From JBJHCA01 sp050485785 (lineage in GTDB: Bacteria > Bacteroidota > Bacteroidia > Chitinophagales > Saprospiraceae), in NCBI GenBank assembly GCA_050485785.1, contig JBJHCA010000001.1, forward strand, positions 34,485 through 98,484: a DNA stretch of 64,000 nt, read 5' to 3'. The translations under genes and the position numbers were made by a program. The notes beneath the pieces are model-generated. The model was given only the letters and a program-made list of their open reading frames with translations. It searched no databases and was not told the DNA's origin. The number at the start of each line of letters is the position of its first letter. Positions within the stretch are counted from its first letter, which is position 1. Below are positions 35,455 to 45,133 of the stretch, piece by piece.

Positions 35455-38442
35455 ATGAGCAGGATGAAAGGCATTATCCTCAGGCCGGGTATGTGGCCGG
35501 TAATTCTGCTGGTTTGTTTTCCGGCATTCATGCATGTTGGCACTCATCAACAGCAGGGAGCACCAGACTCCACATGGCTCGAAGCCAAAATTTGGGCCGA
35601 CTCCGTGTTCAATCAAATGACCTTGGCCGAGCGCGTGGGCCAGCTCATGATGATCAGGGCACATTCTGATAAAGGAGCTGACCACGAAGCCTTTGTTTTA
35701 CGCATGGTTCGGGAGTTCCACGTTGGGGGCTTATGCTTTTTTCAGGGTACACCCGAGCGGCAGGCCATACTGACCAATCGCTATCAGGAAGCTGCCAAAA
35801 TTCCACTCATGATTGCCATGGATGCAGAATGGGGCCTGGGAATGCGTATGCGTGAAAGCACCATCAGCTTTCCGAGGCAAATGACGCTGGGAGCTATTGA
35901 TGATGAGCGACTGATTTACGAGATGGGCAGGGAAGTGGCCAGACAATTGCTCAGGCTGGGTGTTCATGTGAATTTTGCCCCGGTAGCCGATGTTAACAAC
36001 AACCCGGCCAATCCCGTTATCGGCGATCGCTCGTTTGGTGAAGTCCCCATGGAAGTGGCCGTGCGAAGTTACATGTATATGCGGGGCATGCAGGATGGCG
36101 GTGTTATGGCCAGTGCCAAGCATTTTCCCGGCCATGGCGATACAGGCGTTGACAGTCATTACGATTTGCCGGTGATCCGGCAGACCCGGGCCCGGCTCGA
36201 TACAGTGGAGCTGGTACCCTTCAGTATTCTGGCTTCCCAGCAGGTGGGCTCCATGATGAGTGCACATATTTCCATGCCTTTGGTAGATACCGTAACCGGT
36301 TATCCGGCCAGTTTTTCACCCTACATGCTCAACCATATACTTCGCAGTGAATTGGGATTTGACGGTCTCATTTTTACCGACGGGCTGGAAATGCAGGGGG
36401 CTTCTAAAATGTTCAGGCCGGGTGCCATGGAAGTACAAGCCATACTGGCAGGCAATGATGTGCTATTACTCCCACAGCAGGTAGTTACGGCCCACAGGGC
36501 CCTTACGGAGGCTGTACAACAAAGAGTTATATCCGAAGAAACACTGAAAGCTGCTGTTACCCGTATACTCCGCGCCAAACATGAATGGAACATCCTGAAA
36601 AACAACCGGGTGCAGGTGCAAAACATCCGTGCTGAACTCAATACGCGTGAAGCTGAGAACCTGAAGGAAAAACTTTACGAAGCTGCACTAACCTGTACAA
36701 GAAACAAAGGTGAACTGCTGCCGCTCAGAAACATGGAACCCAATTCGTTGGTAATGCTGGCTGTGGGTTCAGGCAGCCGCACGCATTTTCAGAATCACCT
36801 GGCCAAATATTGGCCTGCGGATTTACAGCAAATTGGATGGAACACCGATCAAGGCACTTTAAACCAGTTGCGAAGACAGTGGCGCAATAAGCATACCATT
36901 GTTGTGAGCCTTCACGGCCTTACCAGAAACCGCTCAGCACAATACGGAATGACCAATACCGTACTTAGCTGGCTTGAGCAACTGGCCGACGATCACCGGG
37001 TGGTGATCGTGTCTTTCGGCAGCCCCTATACCATGGAGTTTTTGGGTTTTGCCCAGGCTGCCGTATGTGCTTACGAAGCCGATCCGCTGGCACAGCGGGC
37101 AGCTGCCCATGGAATTGCCGGAGCCATACCCATAACCGGCCGTTTGCCTGTAGGTGCCGGTTCCGTAAATTCTCTCCGTGTTGGGCAACCCACCCTCAAC
37201 CTGAACCGCCTGAAGTATGCCGAACCGGAAACCGTAGGCATGTCATCGGAAGCCCTGGGCCAGATTGACAGGATCATGGAGGAGGCTATCAGGAAGCGTG
37301 CCACACCCGGTGGTCAGGTGATGGTGGTGCGAAACAATACCATTGTGTGGGATAAGGCCTACGGACATCACGATTACAGCCGCCAAACGCCGGTTAGTGT
37401 TACCGATCTGTACGATGTGGCCTCCATTACCAAGGTGGCAGCCAGCACCTTGGCTATCATGAAGCTCCATCAGGACGGTATCATCAATATCGACCTGCCG
37501 CTGAGTACTTACCTGCCGGAGCTGAAACGAAGCAATAAAGAAAACATGGTGATCCGCGATATTCTGGCCCACATGGCCGGTTTCAGTCCATGGATCCCGT
37601 TTTACCGGAAAACCCTCACTGCTGGCAGAAACCCGCGCCCTGATGCTGAGTTATATCGCCCTCAGTCATCGTATAATTATACAATTGAAGTAGCCAATAA
37701 CATCTACCTGCACAAGGACTATCCCTACACTATGGTCCGGGAAATTGCTGAATCGCCACTTAACCGAACTGCCGGATACCGCTACAGCGATCTTGGATTT
37801 ATCCTGTTCAGCAGGTTGGTTCAGCAGGTAAGCGGTATGCCTCTGGATGAGTATTTACAGGAGTATGTTTACGGCCCTCTCGACCTTCACCGCATCACGT
37901 TTAATCCCCTCAGGAGGTTCTCCATTGCAGAAATCACACCCTCAGAGGAAGACACTTATTTCCGGCATCAACGCATTCAAGGCTATGTTCACGATATGGG
38001 TGCGGCCATGTTTGGGGGCGTTTGCGGCCATGCAGGCCTCTTTTCCAATACCCACGATCTGGCTGTAATATTCAGGATGCTGCTCAATCAGGGCACGTAT
38101 GGTGTTACCCGCATACTAAAGCCGGAAACCGTGGCGCAATATACCACGCGGCACAACAGAAGTTCACGTCGTGGCCTGGGCTTCGACATGAAAGAGCTCA
38201 ACAGCAGAAACACCATGAATATGTCAGAACTTGCCGGCAACAACACATTTGGCCACCTGGGCTTTACCGGTACTGCCGTGTGGGCCGATCCCGATAACGA
38301 TCTCATTTTGATCTTTTTATCCAACAGGACCTTTCCCAGCGCAGATAACTGGGAGCTCAACAAGCTTAGTGTAAGGCCTGAAATACATGCCGCCGTTTAC
38401 CGGGCATTGCCACACACACCGCAATATGCCTCGGCACCTTAA
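35455..38442 (+). CDS. GH3 beta-N-acetylhexosaminidase fused to beta-lactamase-type serine hydrolase
   Basis: A 995-aa exported protein. After an N-terminal hydrophobic leader, a GH3 domain (about 50-420) carries KHFPGHGDT (about 222-230) and the nucleophile region FTDGLEMQG (about 302-310), typical of NagZ-like enzymes that cleave N-acetylglucosamine from wall material. A C-terminal beta-lactamase-related domain (about 590-990) has the SxxK pair (S657, K660 in SITK), a YSD motif and the HLGFTG strand motif. The two halves probably remodel or recycle peptidoglycan in the periplasm. ATG 35455 gives four bases from the FRG stop; an ATG 78 bases upstream is less likely. Element copy 8 is inside. 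Confidence 0.9.
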   Translation: MSRMKGIILRPGMWPVILLVCFPAFMHVGTHQQQGAPDSTWLEAKIWADSVFNQMTLAERVGQLMMIRAHSDKGADHEAFVLRMVREFHVGGLCFFQGTPERQAILTNRYQEAAKIPLMIAMDAEWGLGMRMRESTISFPRQMTLGAIDDERLIYEMGREVARQLLRLGVHVNFAPVADVNNNPANPVIGDRSFGEVPMEVAVRSYMYMRGMQDGGVMASAKHFPGHGDTGVDSHYDLPVIRQTRARLDTVELVPFSILASQQVGSMMSAHISMPLVDTVTGYPASFSPYMLNHILRSELGFDGLIFTDGLEMQGASKMFRPGAMEVQAILAGNDVLLLPQQVVTAHRALTEAVQQRVISEETLKAAVTRILRAKHEWNILKNNRVQVQNIRAELNTREAENLKEKLYEAALTCTRNKGELLPLRNMEPNSLVMLAVGSGSRTHFQNHLAKYWPADLQQIGWNTDQGTLNQLRRQWRNKHTIVVSLHGLTRNRSAQYGMTNTVLSWLEQLADDHRVVIVSFGSPYTMEFLGFAQAAVCAYEADPLAQRAAAHGIAGAIPITGRLPVGAGSVNSLRVGQPTLNLNRLKYAEPETVGMSSEALGQIDRIMEEAIRKRATPGGQVMVVRNNTIVWDKAYGHHDYSRQTPVSVTDLYDVASITKVAASTLAIMKLHQDGIINIDLPLSTYLPELKRSNKENMVIRDILAHMAGFSPWIPFYRKTLTAGRNPRPDAELYRPQSSYNYTIEVANNIYLHKDYPYTMVREIAESPLNRTAGYRYSDLGFILFSRLVQQVSGMPLDEYLQEYVYGPLDLHRITFNPLRRFSIAEITPSEEDTYFRHQRIQGYVHDMGAAMFGGVCGHAGLFSNTHDLAVIFRMLLNQGTYGVTRILKPETVAQYTTRHNRSSRRGLGFDMKELNSRNTMNMSELAGNNTFGHLGFTGTAVWADPDNDLILIFLSNRTFPSADNWELNKLSVRPEIHAAVYRALPHTPQYASAP
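36519..36530 (-). repeat. Dispersed element ATAnCTCTTTGT, copy 8
   Basis: Exact on the minus strand (ATAACTCTTTGT). Inside the GH3 domain coding for QQRVI, with no sign of an insertion relative to the conserved helix. Confidence 0.7.
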
Positions 38443-38445
38443 GCG

Positions 38446-40173
38446 ATGATTATGACATTGATGACCAGGGTTTTCCTCGTTTTTTGTTTTTTTTATGTCT
38501 CTTTGTGGGAGCTTTCAGCTCAGCAGCTCACCACAGGGCACAGTAACGACTTTCAGTACGAAATCCTCGATAACTTTCGAATCGGATTAGGCGTCCACCA
38601 TATACAACACGCTTCCATCAGACCGTATTCGAGGCTGCAGGCGGTGGAAGTAGCCCGATCCATTGACACCAGTTCAGTGCTGGATATCCGTGGACTGGAC
38701 CGCATGAACAAGTTTTACTTGTTCCGAAACAACAACGAGTGGCTGGGACCACCTGCAGTGCGTTGGGAACAGGGAGAACTGGTCGATGCTTCCTACATGT
38801 ATTTTTTATCCCAAAAGCCCTTTCTGGGTTCATTTTACCGCACACCGGCCAATGCTGTGGAATGGAACGGCCCCTCAGCTTCGATGAGACTTAATCCGGT
38901 ATTGTCTTTGTATGGCGGATATCACCGCGATCGATGGCTTACGGGCAATGAAGTCGGTATGGAAACCAGAGCCGTATTGGGCCGGCGCTTTTATTTTGAC
39001 GGCCGGTTTACGGCAGTTCAGCAGGAAGCAGGGCCACTGGCGCAGTCAACTCTGCAGCGGCAGGGATATTTTCCGGGATCGGATTACTATACTATTTCGC
39101 CTGCAGGGCGGTATCAGTTTTTACGCAAGCGATTTGTTGCCGGGTACCGTCTCAACGAGTTTCTCGATATACAGACCGGCTACGGTAATCACTTTATCGG
39201 CAATGGTGTCCGGTCTGTATTCCTCAGTGACGGCGTACCCGAATACTTCTATCTCCAGGGAAATATGCAGGCCGGTATTGTGCATTATCAAACCATATTT
39301 GCACAGTTGCAAACCAATACAACCCGCCCACAACCAGGGGAAGGGCAAAAATACACGTCAGTACACTACCTGAGTGTTCAGGTGTCGCCCCGCTTCCGAC
39401 TGGGTTTGTTTGAGTATGCCATGTTTGCCGGCAGCGAGTTTGAGCTAAGCAGCATGATGCCGCTATTAGGACTCCGAACTTTGGAAAGGGCTACAGGGAT
39501 TAACCGCCATACAGCCCTGGGCCTGGATGCAGAATGGCTGCCGGTCAACGGAGTTGCTTTGTATGGGCAGTTGCTGGTGAGCAACATAAGTTTCAGGGAA
39601 TGGCTGATCGAACGCCGCGGATGGATGGGGAACCGAAGTGCACTGCAGCTTGGAGCTAAATATTACCATGCCTGGGGTGTTCGCCATCTCGACTTTGCGC
39701 TGGAATACAACACTGCACGCCCGTTTACCTATGCACACAGCCTGCCCGGTATGTCGTGGTCGCATGCCGGCTCACCTCTTGCGCATGAACTGGGTGCTAA
39801 TTTCAGGGAGTTTCTACTAAGAATCCGCTATCAGCCTCAATATCGCTGGGTAGCCAGGCTCGAGGCTTCCTATGCCATGCGGGGTGAAAGCTTCGGCCGA
39901 TTTAACTATGGTGAAGACATCCTGATCCCCGCTTCAACTATGCTTGGACAGTATGAGCACTATACGGTGCAGGGTATTGCTGCAGACAGGATAATGCTTT
40001 ACAGCAGCCTGTCATACCAGTACAAGGCCAACCTGTTTTTTGACCTGCATGCAGGCTGGCAATATTTTCAGCGCACCCTTTATGTATCGGGCAGCACACC
40101 CGAACCTGTACATTTTCCATACGCAGGCCTGGGGATACGACTCAATGTGGCAGCCCCGGCCTCCGGATGGTAA
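38446..40173 (+). CDS. Wzi/RemB-like outer-membrane beta-barrel protein
   Basis: A 575-aa protein with a signal peptide (ends LWELSAQQ) and many short amphipathic strands. The segment YGNHFIGNGVRSVFLSDG, then VPEYFYLQG, matches the capsule-assembly Wzi / gliding-associated RemB group, which anchors or handles surface polysaccharide. It is the last gene of the run starting with TraB/GumN and is three bases after the GH3 fusion stop. A near-copy of the dispersed element lies in its signal-peptide codons. ATG 38446 or 38452 are both possible starts. Confidence 0.78.
   Translation: MIMTLMTRVFLVFCFFYVSLWELSAQQLTTGHSNDFQYEILDNFRIGLGVHHIQHASIRPYSRLQAVEVARSIDTSSVLDIRGLDRMNKFYLFRNNNEWLGPPAVRWEQGELVDASYMYFLSQKPFLGSFYRTPANAVEWNGPSASMRLNPVLSLYGGYHRDRWLTGNEVGMETRAVLGRRFYFDGRFTAVQQEAGPLAQSTLQRQGYFPGSDYYTISPAGRYQFLRKRFVAGYRLNEFLDIQTGYGNHFIGNGVRSVFLSDGVPEYFYLQGNMQAGIVHYQTIFAQLQTNTTRPQPGEGQKYTSVHYLSVQVSPRFRLGLFEYAMFAGSEFELSSMMPLLGLRTLERATGINRHTALGLDAEWLPVNGVALYGQLLVSNISFREWLIERRGWMGNRSALQLGAKYYHAWGVRHLDFALEYNTARPFTYAHSLPGMSWSHAGSPLAHELGANFREFLLRIRYQPQYRWVARLEASYAMRGESFGRFNYGEDILIPASTMLGQYEHYTVQGIAADRIMLYSSLSYQYKANLFFDLHAGWQYFQRTLYVSGSTPEPVHFPYAGLGIRLNVAAPASGW
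38495..38506 (+). repeat. Dispersed element, one-mismatch copy 9
   Basis: ATGTCTCTTTGT after a T8 tract, in the signal-peptide codons of the Wzi-like gene; third base G instead of A. Confidence 0.6.
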
Positions 40174-40194
40174 ACGGAATGGAATTCAATAATA

Positions 40195-42618
40195 TCAGAA
40201 TCTGAGGTTGACGCCGGCTAAAAAGTGGAATCCGGCCTGCGGAAACACAAATTTCTCGGTGATTATTTCATTCCCGGCAGTATACTGATAGCCGTAAGCA
40301 TAAGTTTCGTACAAATTGTTGGTCACATTGAGCAGACGGACATACACCTCGGCACTTCGGAATCCCGCTGCATGTCTCAGCCCTACCGGGTGCACCAGAT
40401 ATGAAACCGAAGCGTCGAGCTGATAGTAGGCATCCAGCTTCAGTTCTTCAATGCCTTCGTTGGTGAGGTACTGGCTGCTCACGTACATGGGCATGAGGGC
40501 TAGGCGTAGCCCGCGCACCGGCATCCATCTTATGGCCGCATTGGCGATAAGCTCCGGAGAGTAACTGATGGGTGACTGATCCAGATGTATCCATTCATCA
40601 TCCGGTGCCCTGTAAGTGTAATCCATATGCTGTGACTGCATATAAGTCAGGTTGGCCTGCCAATCAACCCAACGGTTAATACGGTGTACAATGCTGTTTT
40701 CAATGCCCACCCTGAATGATCTGCCTGAGTTGTCTCTGATGGCTGCGCCTGTGTCGCTTATCTGCCCGGTAAGTACCAGTTGGTTTCTGTAAAACATGCC
40801 AAACAGGTTGCTTTCCCAGCGAAAGTTATTGCGGTGATATTGGTAGTTGAATTCGGTATTGAGCATTACTTCCGGTTGAATATCAATGCCTGAAGGGCTC
40901 TCGATGTAATCGCGGCGCGCGGGCTCGCGGCTTACCATCCCGCCAAACAACGCCAGTCGGTGATTTGAATGGGGTTTAAACGTTACCCCGGCTTTGGGAT
41001 TCACAAAAAAATGATCATCGCTGAAGTTTACAGGGCCTATCCGCCGGTCAACGCCTTCCACCCGGTAATCCACCATTCTTGCCTGGACATCGGCATACAG
41101 AACCCATTTTGCATTGAGGTGCCATTCGGTACGGGCAAACAGGTTTCCATCCCATTTAATGCCGGTATTGTCGTAAAACTGATGGTCATGCGGTGTGCCG
41201 GCATTGAAAGCCGACCAGATTACATAGCCATAGTGATCGCCTTCGTAGCGATTCAACCCTCCACCTATGGTCCAGCGAAGTAAACCACGGCTTTGGTTCA
41301 GCGAAAATACCGCTCCGTAAAAATGATTGTCGAGCCACAACTGACGTATCAGGTCTGAACGCAACAATGTATCCGTAGCTGTAATGACCGGCGGCATGGA
41401 ATAAGTAGAAAAGCGGTCATCATTCCGGTATTCCTCATAATAACCTCGGCCCAGGGTACTGTGCAACGCAATACTGCCCGTGATGCCGCGATTAAACCTG
41501 TGGCTGAAATGGAGCTGCATATGATCCTGCCGGTAGTTATCGGTCTGGTTGTCGTAATAGCCGGTCAGGTTCCAGGATGCATCATACACAGCTCCGGCGG
41601 GATTGAATCTTCGATTCTCCAAGGCTTGCTCCGGGGTAATGCCATTCCAGGCCTGGTAAGTGGTTTCACTGCCGCCAAAAACCAAAGCTTTCAGCATTGA
41701 TCGGCCGCTGATCCAGGCACCCTGAACAAAATAGGACGACAAGTCCGAAGAAGCTCTTTCAATATAACCGTCAGAGCCGATCATGGAAAGTCTGCCTTCA
41801 AAGTAAAAACGGTTGCCCAGCATACCCGTTCCTCCCTGGATATTGTGGCGTCGGGTATTGAATGAGCCCAGGGTGTGCGACGTTTCCGCAAAAGGATCAG
41901 TCCTAATGGCATTGGTTTCCATATTGAGTGAAGCCCCAAAAGCACCCGAACCGTGGGAAGAAGTACCGATTCCCCGCTGTAACTGCATACTCTGCAGCGA
42001 GCCGGCAAAGTCAGGCATGTTGACCCAGAATACTCCCTGAGATTCAGCATCATTGTACGGAATGCCGTTGATGGTCACATTAACACTGCGCATGTCGGCA
42101 CCTCTTACACGCATAGTTGTATAGCCAATACCTGCTCCGGCATCGGAAGATGAAACCACAGAGGGGAGATGTTGAAGAATATAGGGAATATCCCTTCCCT
42201 GATCATGGTCTCTGATCTCCGTTTTGTTCATGGTATAAGAAGCAATGGGGGAAGCATTGCCGGTACGGGTGCTTTGCACCATTACAGCATCCAGACCAAT
42301 GGCTGCCGGTTGCATAGTCAGCTGGACCGTTGTTTCCGGCTCTCCGGTGAGCAATACGCGTTGCTCGGCTTCAGCATAACCCAAGAATCTTACTTTCACC
42401 TGATAAGAGCCGGGTTCCAGTTCAAACACCGCTATTCCGTTTCTGCCTGTTATTGCCGTGTGATAGGTATGTTCAAGCCATACATGAGCTCCAGTCATGG
42501 TTTGATTGTTTTCATCCAGTACCAGGACGTTAAGTGATGTTTGTTGGGCTGTTGCTGCTAATGCAAGGCCAAACCCAGCTCCCAGCAAGATGACCCGTAG
42601 AAAATTGAAATACAACAT
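40195..42618 (-). CDS. TonB-dependent outer-membrane receptor, probable thiamine transporter
   Basis: An 807-aa outer-membrane receptor that imports a small molecule with TonB energy. A signal peptide (ends LAATAQQ) is followed by a carboxypeptidase-like regulatory domain (about 27-105: NVLVLDENNQTMTGAHVWLE, then YQVKVRFLGY), a plug (about 130-235: MRVRGADMRSVNVTINGIPY) and a beta-barrel to the terminal LAGVNLRF. A TPP riboswitch in the leader (42680-42758) points to thiamine or a precursor as substrate, as for the OMR1-type receptors of Bacteroidota. The usual pnuT and thiamine kinase genes are not beside it. ATG 42618 is preferred to TTG 42636. Confidence 0.92.
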   Translation of the reverse strand: MLYFNFLRVILLGAGFGLALAATAQQTSLNVLVLDENNQTMTGAHVWLEHTYHTAITGRNGIAVFELEPGSYQVKVRFLGYAEAEQRVLLTGEPETTVQLTMQPAAIGLDAVMVQSTRTGNASPIASYTMNKTEIRDHDQGRDIPYILQHLPSVVSSSDAGAGIGYTTMRVRGADMRSVNVTINGIPYNDAESQGVFWVNMPDFAGSLQSMQLQRGIGTSSHGSGAFGASLNMETNAIRTDPFAETSHTLGSFNTRRHNIQGGTGMLGNRFYFEGRLSMIGSDGYIERASSDLSSYFVQGAWISGRSMLKALVFGGSETTYQAWNGITPEQALENRRFNPAGAVYDASWNLTGYYDNQTDNYRQDHMQLHFSHRFNRGITGSIALHSTLGRGYYEEYRNDDRFSTYSMPPVITATDTLLRSDLIRQLWLDNHFYGAVFSLNQSRGLLRWTIGGGLNRYEGDHYGYVIWSAFNAGTPHDHQFYDNTGIKWDGNLFARTEWHLNAKWVLYADVQARMVDYRVEGVDRRIGPVNFSDDHFFVNPKAGVTFKPHSNHRLALFGGMVSREPARRDYIESPSGIDIQPEVMLNTEFNYQYHRNNFRWESNLFGMFYRNQLVLTGQISDTGAAIRDNSGRSFRVGIENSIVHRINRWVDWQANLTYMQSQHMDYTYRAPDDEWIHLDQSPISYSPELIANAAIRWMPVRGLRLALMPMYVSSQYLTNEGIEELKLDAYYQLDASVSYLVHPVGLRHAAGFRSAEVYVRLLNVTNNLYETYAYGYQYTAGNEIITEKFVFPQAGFHFLAGVNLRF

Positions 42619-42679
42619 GGTGAATACAGTTTCCAATGAGACTGTACCGGGGTTAACAGCTTCGTTAACAATGCGTGGT

Positions 42680-42758
42680 TCATACTCCCTCTCCGGAATT
42701 ACCCGGCCAGGTTCAATGGGTATGATCTCAGCCCTTCAGGTAGGGCACCCCAGTTGAG
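42680..42758 (-). promoter_or_regulatory. TPP riboswitch (THI element)
   Basis: On the minus strand the leader reads ACTGGGGTGCC, then GGGCTGAGATCATACCC, then GAACCTG, then CCGGGTAATTCCGG and GAGGGAGT, the conserved TPP aptamer elements in order: the GGGGTGC and CTGAGA boxes bind the pyrimidine, and the GAACCTG/GGTAAT region forms the pyrophosphate arm. P1 can close with ACT/AGT. Downstream, two GTTAAC palindromes (42654-42671) could form an expression-platform hairpin. When TPP is plentiful the receptor gene should be shut off. Confidence 0.93.
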
Positions 42759-42769
42759 AAATATCGCTG

Positions 42770-42777
42770 CAAAGGTA
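42770..42777 (-). promoter_or_regulatory. -7 box of the TonB receptor / riboswitch transcript
   Basis: TACCTTTG on the minus strand, exact TAnnTTTG, about a dozen bases before the aptamer. Confidence 0.55.
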
Positions 42778-42779
42778 AG

Positions 42780-43225
42780 GATTTTGTTGCATACCTGGAA
42801 GTGAATCCCAGACAACGATAACAGTTTTTTGGATGAAAAACCCGGCCCGGTCACTAAAATCAAGGGTCATCATCTTGAATCACAATGGCCAGAGTGCGCA
42901 CAAAAAACTTATGTGATTTGACCGTTGAGAATTTTGTTGACTTACCCTGGGTGCTAGCTCACGGCTCGCTAAAGTTTTCACATCGTGACGGTGATGGATG
43001 ATAAACGGACAGTAGCTGCGCTGTTTTTTGCGCATGAAACCGGGTAATGCGTCGGACGAAGGGGAGGACAACTTTTTTATTCTGCTCAACCCGGCCAATT
43101 TAGCGGAACTGTACAACAAAGAGATATCCATCATAAAAAAAGCTAACCACTCCTGAAAAGCCAATGAGATTACAGGCTACAAAAACACGACCAAACCGTC
43201 AAAAAGCCAAAAATATTCGCAGCCA
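42780..43225. other. Intergenic region without a supported gene
   Basis: About 446 bases between the divergent riboswitch promoter and the end of the ubiD-family gene. It contains element copy 10 and short open frames on both strands without recognisable content. Confidence 0.4.
43116..43127 (-). repeat. Dispersed element ATAnCTCTTTGT, copy 10
   Basis: Exact on the minus strand (ATATCTCTTTGT) followed by TGTAC, with a T6 tract upstream on that strand. The same TGTACAG follows copy 8. Confidence 0.75.
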
Positions 43226-45055
43226 TTACCCCCATTTTTCGAGTACGGCACCACGCCTGAAAAACCGGTCAGCTTTGGCTTCAGCATCCGGATCTTCGAT
43301 GAGAGGGGGCGCGTGGAAGGGCTTAGTCCGTGCATCGATGATGAGGCTGCCCCGGCAACCCCAGTGCTTGTGCTGTATAAAGCTCCGTATGCCGTAAATG
43401 TCATGACTGGGATTGCTGCGGGTAAAGGTGACCCACAGAAAATTGTTGAGCGTAGCTGCGGTAAATGCGCTGTCGTCAGCCACCACGATGAGCGGAAAGC
43501 GGCTCAGATCAGCCGAATCCAGCACACCGGCAAGCTTTGCCATGTCCTCTTGGGCATGTGTGTAGCTCTGCCACGGGTCGTATTGCAGAATCAGTATACC
43601 CGGGAGGGCAATGTGGGCGGCGTTGATGAGTGGTGAGGCAGGCAAGTTTGGCAAGGTAGTGCCCAAATTGCGCAATACCGGGCCGTAACAAGCCATCACT
43701 ACTTTAGAGCCGGCATTCCATCCCGATCCGCTGTAGTCCAGCGTGTCGATGGTGGTTTGGGTTTGAAAGTGCAGATCGCGTTCCCAGTTGATGCGCTCCA
43801 GCACATGTTGAAAGAATGCGGCAATATCGTGAGTATTCAATCCCGGTGTGTCGTTATCTGCGGCAATAATGAGGTATTTGGCTAAGCTGGTTTGCCCGCT
43901 GCCCAGAATCCGGTTGGCAATAGTGAGTATTTCTTCGGGTACGGGTTCGCGGAATGGCATGTATCTCTCGCTACCCATGGCCAGCAGTAGGGGATGCACC
44001 CCGGCAGCATCTACCGCATTGAGGGAGCGAAGACCGGGAAATTCACCGGGTAAAAGGCTTCCAACCAGTTTGTGGATCATATAGCCAAACGACGTATCTT
44101 CCTGGGGTGGACGTCCAACTACCGTAAACTGCCAGATGGCATTTTTGCGGTGATAAACTTTGTGAACCTCCATCACCGGAAAGTCGTGTTCAAGGCTGTA
44201 ATATCCCAGATGGTCACCAAAGGGTCCTTCCGGTTTTTTCTTGTCCTTCACAATAGCACCGGTGATCACAAAATCGGCATCAGACGAGATATAGTACCCG
44301 TCACGCACGGTATACCTGAATCTGCGGTTGGCCAGCATGCCGGCAAAGGTCAGCTCACTCATGCCCTCCGGCATGGGCATTATGGCGCAAAAGGCATGGG
44401 AGGGCGGGCCGCCTACAAACACAGACGCCCTGAATGGCAGTTCACTTTGTTTGTAAAGGGTGTGATGCACACCAATTCCTCGATGAAGCTGATAGTGCAG
44501 GCCAATTTCCCGGTCCGGGATGTATTGGTTTCCCGAAAGCTGTATGCGGTACATGCCCAGATTACTGTGCATGATGTTTCTGCTGCCCGGGGGCAGCGTA
44601 AGTACCTGAGGCAAGGTGACAAATGCACCGCCGTCGTCAGGCCAAGAAACGATTTGTGGCAATTGAGACACGGTGGTTTCACCATACATAGACGGTGCGC
44701 TGAACGGCGATCGAAAGGGAAGGGCAGTGAGTGCGGTAAACGGAGCTCCGGCATATTTGAGCGGTGCCCTGAGTGCTTCGGAGGGATCGGCTTTGAGAGC
44801 CACTACCTTTTCAACGTTCCGCAGCGTATGCCTGAAAATGTACTCAGTGCGCTCAAAGGTTCCGTATATGTTGGATGCTGCTCTGAACGGGCTGTTCTTT
44901 ACCTTGTTAAAAAGCAAGGCAGGTCCACCTGCTTCGTAAACTCTCCGGTGGATGGCTGCCATTTCCAGATAGGGGTCTGTTTCTTCTTCAATTACAACCA
45001 GTTGCCCGGTTTTATGCAGGTCCCTGAGGCAGGCTTCAAGATGGGAATATGCCAT
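43226..45055 (-). CDS. UbiD family decarboxylase
   Basis: A 609-aa prenylated-FMN-dependent decarboxylase of the UbiD family, which acts in ubiquinone or menaquinone (including futalosine) pathways or on aromatic acids. The start LEACLRDLHKTGQLVVIEEE, GPALLFNKVKNS, GMYRIQLSGN, the GPFGDHLGYYSLEHDFPVME region and the C-terminal DDSAFTAATLNNFLWVTFTR are consistent with the long Bacteroidota UbiD class. Menaquinone synthesis is the likeliest role since this phylum uses menaquinone, but no ubiX or mqn gene is adjacent. It is divergent from thyA. Confidence 0.87.
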   Translation of the reverse strand: MAYSHLEACLRDLHKTGQLVVIEEETDPYLEMAAIHRRVYEAGGPALLFNKVKNSPFRAASNIYGTFERTEYIFRHTLRNVEKVVALKADPSEALRAPLKYAGAPFTALTALPFRSPFSAPSMYGETTVSQLPQIVSWPDDGGAFVTLPQVLTLPPGSRNIMHSNLGMYRIQLSGNQYIPDREIGLHYQLHRGIGVHHTLYKQSELPFRASVFVGGPPSHAFCAIMPMPEGMSELTFAGMLANRRFRYTVRDGYYISSDADFVITGAIVKDKKKPEGPFGDHLGYYSLEHDFPVMEVHKVYHRKNAIWQFTVVGRPPQEDTSFGYMIHKLVGSLLPGEFPGLRSLNAVDAAGVHPLLLAMGSERYMPFREPVPEEILTIANRILGSGQTSLAKYLIIAADNDTPGLNTHDIAAFFQHVLERINWERDLHFQTQTTIDTLDYSGSGWNAGSKVVMACYGPVLRNLGTTLPNLPASPLINAAHIALPGILILQYDPWQSYTHAQEDMAKLAGVLDSADLSRFPLIVVADDSAFTAATLNNFLWVTFTRSNPSHDIYGIRSFIQHKHWGCRGSLIIDARTKPFHAPPLIEDPDAEAKADRFFRRGAVLEKWG

Positions 45056-45079
45056 AGGTATGTGTTAATGTAAAACTTG

Positions 45080-45113
45080 TTTGCCAAAACAAATATAAAT
45101 GTTCGTAGTTTAG
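45080..45113 (+). promoter_or_regulatory. Candidate thyA promoter
   Basis: TTTG (45080-45083), a 22-base spacer and TAGTTTAG (45106-45113), one mismatch from TAnnTTTG; 20 bases before the thyA ATG. Confidence 0.4.
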
Positions 45114-45133
45114 CAGCCGTAAGTGAATGGGGT

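Noticed and set aside
42880..43164. 94-codon minus-strand frame in the gap before ubiD
   Set aside because: No domain or leader pattern; overlaps an element copy. Treated as chance.
44072..45073. 333-codon plus-strand open frame antisense to the UbiD gene
   Set aside because: Composition is basic and motif-free; it is a shadow of the UbiD frame.
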